Source: Chitinophagaceae bacterium (GTDB lineage: Bacteria > Bacteroidota > Bacteroidia > Chitinophagales > Chitinophagaceae). From it: 11,338 nucleotides of DNA. The notes below the pieces were generated by a model. That model searched no databases and was not told where the DNA came from. It saw only the letters and a program-made list of their open reading frames with translations. Position numbers and translations under genes: made by a program. Shown here in pieces: positions 5,845 through 11,338 of the stretch. The stretch lies in assembly GCA_003136915.1 (NCBI GenBank), contig PLEB01000182.1, positions 1-11,338 on the forward strand, read 5' to 3'. The first letter of the stretch is position 1, and the number at the start of each line of letters is the position of its first letter.

Positions 5845-7548
5845 ATGATCCGATTGAAGCAAACATTGCTATCCTTATTCTTATTAACTGCCACCCTTAC
5901 CCCTTTTGCGCAGGGCACATCTTCAAAAACAGAATTGGCGAAAGGCTGGCACCTCCAGGATAAAGAAAAAGATGGTGTATATGGCATCAGCCTGGAGAAA
6001 GCATATGATTTCCTGCGCACAAAAAATTTAAAGAGCAAAACTGTACTTGTCGCCGTGATTGATTCGGGCGTAGATACTTTGCAGGAAGACCTCAAGAATA
6101 TTTTATGGACTAACCCGGGCGAGATTCCGGGAAATGGTATTGATGATGATCACAATGGGTATGTGGACGATGTGCATGGATGGAATTTCATCGGAGGAAA
6201 AGATGGCAAGAATGTAAAAGATGATTCACAGGAGGAAGGTCGCGTTTATTATAAATACAAAAACCAGTTCGATAATAAGGATATCCGGAGGGACAGTCTG
6301 AATGCGGAGGACCGCGATCATTATGATATGTGGGTGATTGCGAAAAAGAAGATCATGGGAGACGGCACAGAGACCGGGGTCGACCTCCTCATGCTGAAAA
6401 GAGTCGTAAATGCCTGTATCAAAAGCGACAGCATCCTGCAAAAAGCCATGGGAAAAAAGGAGTATACAGGAAACGATCTGGACAGCTTTCAGGCCAATGA
6501 CATTGATTCAAAAACTGCCAAATCCGTTTTATTGTACCTCTTCAAGGAAAATCATATCATGGATATGACCAATACCACTTTTCTGAGTGATTTCTCAGAG
6601 CAGGCAGACCGTGAAGAAAAGAAAGTGGAGATCAAGGAAACAGCTCCTGAAAATTACCGTGACGAAATTGTAAAGGATAACGAGGACAATATTAACGACA
6701 GTCTCTATGGAAATAACGATGTAATGGCTGAAGATCCGATGCACGGCACGCATGTTTCCGGAATCATTGGTGCAGAAAGAAATAATGGCAAGGGCATGAA
6801 TGGCATTGCCGATAACGTGCGTATCATGATGATCCGCGCGGTGCCTAATGGTGATGAACATGATAAAGACATCGCTCTGGCAATCCGGTATGCTGTGGAC
6901 AACGGTGCCAAAGTGGTGAATATGAGTTTCGGTAAGAATCTTTCTCCGGAAAAATCCTGGGTGGACGATGCCGTTAAATATGCAGAAGAAAAAGGCGTAT
7001 TGCTGATCCATGCAGCAGGCAATGACGCGGCAGATGTGGATACCGTTGGCAATTTTCCTAATCCGGATTTTATGAATTCAAAAGAAAGGGCAAATAACTG
7101 GATCACGGTTGGCGCAAGCAGTGATCCGCTGGCTGAGGAAGGTTTTAGAAGTTATACCGCTTCTTTTTCCAACTACGGCAAAAAAGAAGTAGATGTTTTT
7201 GCTCCGGGAACCAGAATCTATTCCACACTTCCCGGTGTAAACAAGTATGGCAACCTGGATGGAACGAGTATGGCGGCACCCGTAGTAACTGGTGTTGCAG
7301 CCCTGATTCTCGAATATTTCCCGAACCTTAGCCCCGCAGATGTAAAATATTGTATTGAAAAATCAGTGTCTGTTCCTACAACAAAAAGCAAGAAGCCGGG
7401 AACTGATAATGAGATGGTCAGCCTGGCCGACCTAAGTGAAGCCGGTGGGATTGTAAATGCCTACGGCGCCGTAAAACTCGCTTACATCATGTCTGATCCC
7501 AAGAAAAAAGAAATGCTGAAGTCAACGCTGCAGAAAGGAAGAAATTAA
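5845..7548 (+). CDS. Secreted subtilisin-like serine protease (peptidase family S8)
   Basis: Exported serine endopeptidase, 567 residues from the ATG at 5845. A clear signal peptide (residues 1 to about 23, starting MIRLKQTLLSLFLL and ending TPFAQ) shows export. The catalytic triad is complete: Asp73 in VAVIDSGVD, His300 in MHGTHVSG and Ser475 in GTSMAAP, with the oxyanion asparagine Asn393 in HAAGND. A GNGIDDDHNGYVDD segment (96-109) looks like a metal-binding loop typical of Bacteroidota S8 enzymes. Between Asp73 and His300 there are 226 residues, far more than the roughly 30 in classical subtilisins; residues about 127-292 are charged and probably helical. Only about 50 residues separate the signal peptide from Asp73, so there is no normal I9 propeptide. 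The frame is open from a GTG at 5791, but the signal peptide and a promoter element both favour 5845. No T9SS sorting domain is seen at the C-terminus, so the protein may stay in the periplasm. The substrate is unknown. Confidence 0.95.
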   Translation: MIRLKQTLLSLFLLTATLTPFAQGTSSKTELAKGWHLQDKEKDGVYGISLEKAYDFLRTKNLKSKTVLVAVIDSGVDTLQEDLKNILWTNPGEIPGNGIDDDHNGYVDDVHGWNFIGGKDGKNVKDDSQEEGRVYYKYKNQFDNKDIRRDSLNAEDRDHYDMWVIAKKKIMGDGTETGVDLLMLKRVVNACIKSDSILQKAMGKKEYTGNDLDSFQANDIDSKTAKSVLLYLFKENHIMDMTNTTFLSDFSEQADREEKKVEIKETAPENYRDEIVKDNEDNINDSLYGNNDVMAEDPMHGTHVSGIIGAERNNGKGMNGIADNVRIMMIRAVPNGDEHDKDIALAIRYAVDNGAKVVNMSFGKNLSPEKSWVDDAVKYAEEKGVLLIHAAGNDAADVDTVGNFPNPDFMNSKERANNWITVGASSDPLAEEGFRSYTASFSNYGKKEVDVFAPGTRIYSTLPGVNKYGNLDGTSMAAPVVTGVAALILEYFPNLSPADVKYCIEKSVSVPTTKSKKPGTDNEMVSLADLSEAGGIVNAYGAVKLAYIMSDPKKKEMLKSTLQKGRN

Positions 7549-7589
7549 ATATTTTTCCCTGTTAATCTCTGCTTTTGTCCTGATCTTTC

Positions 7590-7617
7590 CGCTTTGGAGA
7601 TCTGCCACCAAAAAGCG
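7590..7617. repeat. Imperfect inverted repeat downstream of the S8 protease
   Basis: CGCTTTGG and CCAAAAAGCG can pair with two unpaired A residues in the right arm and a 10-base loop. It lies about 40 bases after the protease stop codon, where a transcript end is expected, but no T-run follows on the plus strand. It may protect the 3' end of the mRNA or mark a weak terminator. Confidence 0.3.
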
Positions 7618-7676
7618 ATCTCGGGTTTGGATAAGAACTGGCATACCCCGTACTTTCAAAGAGCCGGCCTTCGCGA

Positions 7677-7694
7677 AACAGAAATCCTTCTGTT
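7677..7694. repeat. Perfect 7-bp hairpin in the protease/transporter gap
   Basis: AACAGAA, a four-base loop (ATCC) and TTCTGTT form a perfect stem. An outer CGC/GCG pairing (7672-7674 with 7698-7700) can extend it across a small internal loop. It ends just before a 14-codon frame at 7696 and may belong to the structured leader of the MFS gene. It has no T-run. Confidence 0.45.
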
Positions 7695-7695
7695 C

Positions 7696-7740
7696 ATGCG
7701 GAAATGTAGTAGGGCAAAGAAGAAAGGATCCTTTAATTAA
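7696..7740 (+). CDS. Possible 14-codon leader peptide upstream of the MFS gene
   Basis: A short frame (MRKCSRAKKKGSFN) begins at ATG 7696 and ends at TAA 7738-7740, before the terminator-like hairpin at 7754. It is too short to judge by composition and has no clear ribosome binding site. It is listed only because it overlaps a segment (7700-7710) able to pair with the left arm of that hairpin, an arrangement seen in translation-coupled attenuators. It may be coincidental. Confidence 0.15.
   Translation: MRKCSRAKKKGSFN
7723..7734. repeat. 12-base perfect palindrome
   Basis: AAAGGATCCTTT reads the same on both strands and is followed directly by AT-rich TTAATTAA-like sequence. Being a gapless palindrome it is more likely a dimeric-protein site than a hairpin, but no cognate regulator is known here. 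Confidence 0.4.
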
Positions 7741-7753
7741 TTATGGGGCCTGC

Positions 7754-7790
7754 ACTATTTCCTTCATTTGAAGAAATAGTTCCTTTTTGT
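7754..7790 (+). terminator. Candidate intrinsic terminator or attenuator before the MFS gene
   Basis: ACTATTTC (7754-7761) pairs perfectly with GAAATAGT (7773-7780). Inside, TTC (7763-7765) pairs with GAA (7770-7772), leaving C7762 bulged and ATTT as the loop, giving an 11-bp stem. A T-rich tract follows (TCCTTTTTGTTC, 7781-7792). It could terminate the protease transcript more than 200 bases after its stop codon, or attenuate the transporter transcript. It lies inside the long in-frame extension of the transporter (ATG 7743), which argues against that start. Confidence 0.5.
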
Positions 7791-7817
7791 TCTTTATTAT
7801 TGCAAGAGAGCAATAAA

Positions 7818-8969
7818 ATGACCAGCAATATGCCCTTACCAAAACGCCGCATTCACCGGATTGCCGTCAGCTTTTTTTTCTTCCTGGCCGGAATTTGTTT
7901 TGCATCATGGGCTTCCCGTATCCCGGCTATTCAGGTGAAATTAAAACTTAATAATGCTGCACTGGGCGGAGTCCTGCTTTGCCTTCCGATCGGGCTGCTT
8001 ACTTCGTTGCCCGTAGCAGGTTATGTAGTTGCCAGATTTGGTAGCAGGATCATCGTGATCATGGCATCCATACTCTATGCTTCTACCCTTCCGATGCTGG
8101 GTTTTGCGCATTCGACAACGCAACTGATGATCACTTTATTTGTATTCGGATTTGGCGGAAACATGATGAATATTTCCATTAATACCCAGGCCGTCGGCAC
8201 AGAATCCATGTATTCAAAACCTATTATGGCTTCCTTCCATGGTATCTGGAGCATGGCCGGTTTTACCGGAGCCGCTGTAGGCACCATTATGGTAAGGTTC
8301 GGCATATTACCGGGATATCATTTTCTATGTATCAGTGGATTTGCCCTGCTGATCCTGATCATCTTTTCGCGTTTGCTTGTTCCGCAGGATCGAAGCCAGG
8401 ATGAAAAGTTGCCGATTTTTTCTAAACCCGACAGGTCCATACTTAATTTGGGATTTATTGCATTCTGTTCCATGATCTGCGAAGGCGCCATGTTCGACTG
8501 GAGCGGAATATATTTCGAGCATGTGGTGCAGCCGGGAAAAGCATGGGTGACCGTGGGCTATACTGCTTTCATGAGCACCATGGCAACTGGAAGATTTGTA
8601 GGCGACTGGGTTGCTTTTCGGTTGGGAATGAAAAGAATGCTGCAACTCAGCGGCATATTAACAGCCAGCGGATTGTTGCTGGCGGTCTTCTTTCCGCATT
8701 TTATTACTGCAACCCTTGGATTCTTATTGGTAGGCGCCGGCGTTTCTTCGGTAGTGCCCATGATCTACAGCGCAGCAGGCAGATCAAGAAATATGTCGCC
8801 CGGAGTGGCTATTTCAGCTGTATCCACCATTGGCTACCTGGGTTTTTTGTTTGGTCCGCCTTTTATTGGATTTATTGCCCAGGCAAGCAGCCTGCGGGTT
8901 TCACTGGCATTGATCGCTGTTATGGGAACGATGATTGCGTTAATCGCCGGAAGAATTCGTGAATCCTAG
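7818..8969 (+). CDS. MFS transporter, YbjJ-like
   Basis: Inner-membrane transporter of the major facilitator superfamily, 383 residues from the ATG at 7818, with about twelve hydrophobic helices. Recognisable blocks are SWASRIPAIQ near the end of helix 1 (residues 30-39), the motif-A-like GYVVARFGSR (68-77), and its second-half counterpart GRFVGDWVAFRLGMKR (258-273). Together with the FHGIWSMAGFTGA and GYLGFLFGPPFIGF blocks these resemble the Escherichia coli YbjJ group, whose substrate is uncertain; sugar or drug export would be a guess. The frame is open from an ATG at 7743, but that extension contains a hairpin and T-rich tract, and a purine-rich AAGAGAG lies 7 bases before the ATG at 7818. 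It converges with the Prc gene: only 15 bases separate the two stop codons, and no strong shared terminator is visible, so the transcripts may overlap. Confidence 0.87.
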   Translation: MTSNMPLPKRRIHRIAVSFFFFLAGICFASWASRIPAIQVKLKLNNAALGGVLLCLPIGLLTSLPVAGYVVARFGSRIIVIMASILYASTLPMLGFAHSTTQLMITLFVFGFGGNMMNISINTQAVGTESMYSKPIMASFHGIWSMAGFTGAAVGTIMVRFGILPGYHFLCISGFALLILIIFSRLLVPQDRSQDEKLPIFSKPDRSILNLGFIAFCSMICEGAMFDWSGIYFEHVVQPGKAWVTVGYTAFMSTMATGRFVGDWVAFRLGMKRMLQLSGILTASGLLLAVFFPHFITATLGFLLVGAGVSSVVPMIYSAAGRSRNMSPGVAISAVSTIGYLGFLFGPPFIGFIAQASSLRVSLALIAVMGTMIALIAGRIRES

Positions 8970-8984
8970 ACCGCGAATATTTAT

Positions 8985-11135
8985 TTACTTATTGTACACC
9001 AAATTTTTCCGCGAGATCATATCATCCATCACGTTCACAGCTTCTTTCAAATAAATATCCGTTTTGCGGCTATCCAGCCATTGTTTGTAACGGTCGGCTT
9101 TGTCCTTGTCCTGATCATACTTTGCAGTATCCACGGGCAGGGTACTGATGTCCATGGGCACTTTCAGCTTGGTCACGGAATCAATCTGCTTAACTGTTGC
9201 ACGCACCTTTTTTTGTTCTTCTTTATATGTTTCCAGGTTCAGCGGATATTGCTTATCATTTTGCTTGTCGAGCCAGGCCGCATCCGTGGAAATCGTACTG
9301 AAAGCCGGATTGAGCCGGGTCCTCTCAACACTTTCGTTCCGGATATAATTGATATCATAAGCATACCTCCAGGTAGTGAAATCGGCTTTAGGCATTTCAT
9401 CCCATGGTAGTGCATCAGGCTGGTCCTTCTCCCGAATTTTATAGTGTTCATACAAATCAGGAAGAACGATATCAGAAGACACGCCGCGTAACTGGGTGGA
9501 GCCCCCATTTATGCGATAGAATTTTTGCAGTGTTAACTTGATTGTTCCCAGCGGACCGCCCATATCACTAAATCCCAGGTCTTTGTCGAGCGGAAAATTT
9601 CTTTGAACGGTTCCCTTACCATAAGTGCTCGTGCTTCCGATGATGATTCCACGTTTGTAATCCTGAATAGCAGCAGCAAAGATCTCCGAAGCAGAAGCAC
9701 TGAATTCGTTCACCATAACGGCAAATGGTCCATCATATAAAACGGATCTGTCCTGATCGCTTAATATCTGCGGCCTGCCGTCGCGGTCTTTTACCTGGAC
9801 GACCGGACCCTGGTCAATAAACAAACCAACCATCTGCACGACATCATACAAGGATCCGCCACCATTTCCGCGAAGGTCGAGCACAATACCATCCACTTTA
9901 GCCTCCTTGAGCTTGATGATCTCATGGGCAACGTCGATCGAACAGCGGTTCCCCTTCGGATTATCGAAATCGGCATAAAACTCAGGCAGATAAATATATC
10001 CGATCCTTCCTTTATCTGTCTGGACAACCGCGCTTTTTGCAAATTTTTCATCCTGCACAATCTCGTCGCGAAAAAGCGAAACCAATTTGATTGTTCCGTC
10101 TGCTTTCTTCAGTGTGAGACGAACTTCGGTTCCCTTATTTCCGCGGATGATCTTTACTGCATCTTCCACCATATAACTGGTGAGATCAACAGGTTCCTGA
10201 TTTCCCTGAGCTACTTTCAAAATAATATCGCCAACATTGACCTGTCCGGATTTCCATGCAGGACTTCCGGTTACCAGGGTAACGATTTTAATAACTCCGT
10301 CCTCATCCCTCAGGGCGGCACCGATACCAAAGAACCTGCCGCTCATATCTTCATCAAAGGATCTTTTTTCTACCGGAGGAAAATAATCAGTATGCGGGTC
10401 CATACATTGTACTATAGTTTCGACAAAATCATTGAACTGGTCGTCGTCATTCGCTTTGATCAGCTGATGGGCATAAAAGCGGTCCATTATTTTAAGCGTT
10501 CTGTCCCGTGCTTCCTTTTCCAGTGCTTCATTGGTTTTGGCAACAAAACCCGGTTTGCCTTTACTGGTCTGCTGCTCATCGAGCAGGTCGGCATATTTTT
10601 CCAGGGTAAGGTATTTCAGTTTTTTCCTGATCTCATCCTTACGCACGGCTTCGGTAGCTGGATAATCCATTTTGTCATATTCCAGGTTCACCGATTCCTG
10701 TTTGCTGAAATCGAATGGCTGGGAAAGGATTTCATGACAGAGATTTTGTGTTTCCTGCAGCCTTTTCCTATAAATCACATCCATGGCCGGAACAAATGCT
10801 ACGGGTTCTTTTCCAAGAATTTCATCGTCGATGCTGGTACCATATTTGGCAAATAGCTCGTTAACATCGCTTTTCAGAAATGTTTTCTTCTCCACATCAA
10901 CCTCCGAAATATATTTCTTGAATACTTCTTTCGAAAAATTGTCGTCGATATTCTTCGGGCTATAATGTTTTTTCTCTAGCATTTCCCCCACATCCCGAAG
11001 GATTTTTTCATATTTGGAAGGAGGCTCGGAACTGAATGCAAACGTTTTCAGGGCCACGGCAATTCCAAGTGCGGAAACGAACAAAACAATGGGCAAATTC
11101 CTTTTATTAAACATATATGAAATTAATTTTGACAT
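8985..11135 (-). CDS. prc: Prc/Tsp carboxy-terminal processing protease (peptidase family S41)
   Basis: Periplasmic tail-specific protease that trims or degrades envelope proteins from their C-terminus; 716 residues from the ATG at 11135-11133. A signal peptide or membrane anchor lies at about 14-34. A Tsp-type N-terminal domain (about 40-239) is followed by a PDZ domain (about 262-349, including FFGIGAALRDEDG and GSPAWKSGQVNVGD). The S41 core (about 375-559) has the structural motif DLRGNGGG (420-427), the nucleophile Ser481 in NEFSASASEIFAAA, and Lys507 and Gln511 in YGKGTVQ. A lysine-rich C-terminal domain (about 579-709) is typical of the long Prc form; Escherichia coli Prc is 682 residues. 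The frame stays open to a GTG at 11198, but the extra 21 residues do not look like part of the family. A TATTTTTG -7 element just upstream makes the second ATG (11114-11112) an alternative start. It is probably transcribed alone. Confidence 0.95.
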   Translation of the reverse strand: MSKLISYMFNKRNLPIVLFVSALGIAVALKTFAFSSEPPSKYEKILRDVGEMLEKKHYSPKNIDDNFSKEVFKKYISEVDVEKKTFLKSDVNELFAKYGTSIDDEILGKEPVAFVPAMDVIYRKRLQETQNLCHEILSQPFDFSKQESVNLEYDKMDYPATEAVRKDEIRKKLKYLTLEKYADLLDEQQTSKGKPGFVAKTNEALEKEARDRTLKIMDRFYAHQLIKANDDDQFNDFVETIVQCMDPHTDYFPPVEKRSFDEDMSGRFFGIGAALRDEDGVIKIVTLVTGSPAWKSGQVNVGDIILKVAQGNQEPVDLTSYMVEDAVKIIRGNKGTEVRLTLKKADGTIKLVSLFRDEIVQDEKFAKSAVVQTDKGRIGYIYLPEFYADFDNPKGNRCSIDVAHEIIKLKEAKVDGIVLDLRGNGGGSLYDVVQMVGLFIDQGPVVQVKDRDGRPQILSDQDRSVLYDGPFAVMVNEFSASASEIFAAAIQDYKRGIIIGSTSTYGKGTVQRNFPLDKDLGFSDMGGPLGTIKLTLQKFYRINGGSTQLRGVSSDIVLPDLYEHYKIREKDQPDALPWDEMPKADFTTWRYAYDINYIRNESVERTRLNPAFSTISTDAAWLDKQNDKQYPLNLETYKEEQKKVRATVKQIDSVTKLKVPMDISTLPVDTAKYDQDKDKADRYKQWLDSRKTDIYLKEAVNVMDDMISRKNLVYNK

Positions 11136-11141
11136 GCGTTC

Positions 11142-11149
11142 CAAAAATA
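11142..11149 (-). promoter_or_regulatory. -7 promoter element (TATTTTTG) before prc
   Basis: On the minus strand TATTTTTG fits TAnnTTTG exactly, a few bases before the first ATG of the protease. No matching -33 TTTG lies 19-20 bases further upstream. If used, transcription would start near 11136, making the ATG at 11135 nearly leaderless and favouring the ATG at 11114. A purine word AAGGAGG (11166-11160) on the same strand is too far from either ATG to be a normal ribosome binding site. Confidence 0.4.
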
Positions 11150-11208
11150 ACGATTTATGCCTCCTTATTGTTGTTGTTGGCCAATTATTAACGAGCACTC
11201 CTTGTTGA

Positions 11209-11232
11209 CCGGCGCGAATCCATGTCCGCCGG
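11209..11232. repeat. GC-rich 6-bp inverted repeat between prc and the tRNA gene
   Basis: CCGGCG (11209-11214) and CGCCGG (11227-11232) are separated by 12 bases in an otherwise AT-rich spacer between divergent genes. No T-run follows on either strand. It may be a regulatory site or have no function. Confidence 0.3.
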
Positions 11233-11296
11233 CTGAATGCGTGATCATATCACCGAAATTTTGGTTAGCGAACCCGGATAATTCAGGATTTTACTT

Positions 11297-11304
11297 TAGT
11301 TTTG
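11297..11304 (+). promoter_or_regulatory. -7 promoter element (TAGTTTTG) before the tRNA gene
   Basis: TAGTTTTG matches TAnnTTTG exactly and ends 11 bases before the predicted tRNA 5' end, leaving room for a very short leader. The word ACTTTAGTTTTG is shared with the kinase promoter near position 770. A good -33 element at 19 bases is not visible. Confidence 0.5.
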
Positions 11305-11315
11305 TCCACCCAAAC

Positions 11316-11338
11316 GGTGATTGTAGCTCAGCTGGTTA
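11316..11338 (+). tRNA. 5' end of a tRNA gene, probably tRNA-His
   Basis: The last 23 bases (GGTGATTGTAGCTCAGCTGG...) have the hallmark tRNA start: an acceptor arm followed by T8-A9, the D-stem GCTC, and the D-loop A-G-C-T-G-G. Counting back from T8-A9 leaves eight bases (GGTGATTG), one more than normal. The extra 5' G corresponds to the G-1 peculiar to histidine tRNA, and the start resembles the Escherichia coli gene. The anticodon and 3' half lie outside the window, so the amino-acid identity is an inference. Confidence 0.72.

Noticed and set aside
8947..8987. Shared terminator between the convergent transporter and prc genes
   Set aside because: Only a weak ATTCG/CGAAT pairing with a 14-base loop is visible, with no clean T-run.
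9924..10856. 310-codon plus-strand frame inside the Prc gene
   Set aside because: Long, but antisense to the PDZ and protease domains, with composition typical of a reverse-strand shadow and no motifs.
11160..11166. AAGGAGG on the minus strand as a ribosome binding site for prc
   Set aside because: It lies 24 bases before the nearest ATG (11135) and would lie upstream of the predicted transcript start.
1..11338. Insertion sequence, CRISPR, toxin-antitoxin or phage genes
   Set aside because: No matching proteins, terminal repeats or regularly spaced repeats were seen on either strand.

Overview
The window looks like chromosomal DNA of a member of the Bacteroidota, probably close to Chitinophagaceae. 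The evidence is indirect but consistent. There is a LytS/LytT-type sensor and regulator pair. One outer-membrane protein joins a beta-barrel, thrombospondin type 3 calcium repeats and an OmpA domain. The signal peptides end in a short '...AQ' tail, Shine-Dalgarno sequences are mostly absent, and several genes carry the Bacteroidota -7 promoter element TAnnTTTG upstream. There is no transposase, integrase, CRISPR array or phage gene, so this reads as core genome.

Layout. The left edge (1-353, minus) holds the 5' part of an unrecognised secreted protein that runs out of the window. A gene-poor stretch (354-837) follows, with a terminator-like hairpin on the minus strand, a perfect small hairpin and a promoter. 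Next is a plus-strand block: a LytS-family histidine kinase (838-1887) overlapping by one base a LytTR response regulator (1887-2585), then after 51 bases an ALDH7 (antiquitin/AmaB-type) aldehyde dehydrogenase (2637-4160), probably for lysine breakdown. A separate plus-strand gene (4270-5736) encodes the OmpA-family envelope protein. It is followed by a secreted subtilisin-family protease (5845-7548) with its own promoter. After a structured 269-base gap comes a YbjJ-like MFS transporter (7818-8969). On the minus strand, convergent with it, is a Prc/Tsp C-terminal processing protease (8985-11135). The right edge has the first 23 bases of a tRNA gene whose 8-base acceptor start suggests tRNA-His.

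How the genes fit together. The kinase and regulator are translationally coupled and form one signalling unit; the downstream dehydrogenase may be co-transcribed. Three of the other proteins act in the envelope (OmpA-like anchor, secreted S8 protease, periplasmic Prc protease), but nothing in the sequence ties them to one pathway.

Main points of interest. No new defence or mobile system was found. The most notable signal is an attenuator-like arrangement before the MFS gene: a 14-codon leader frame, a segment that could pair with the terminator's left arm, and a bulged 11-bp hairpin followed by a T-rich tract. In addition, likely promoter elements inside the 5' extensions of the kinase and protease frames argue for downstream starts. 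The OmpA-like protein has a strict 29-residue repeat whose copies are conserved in protein but diverged at silent sites.
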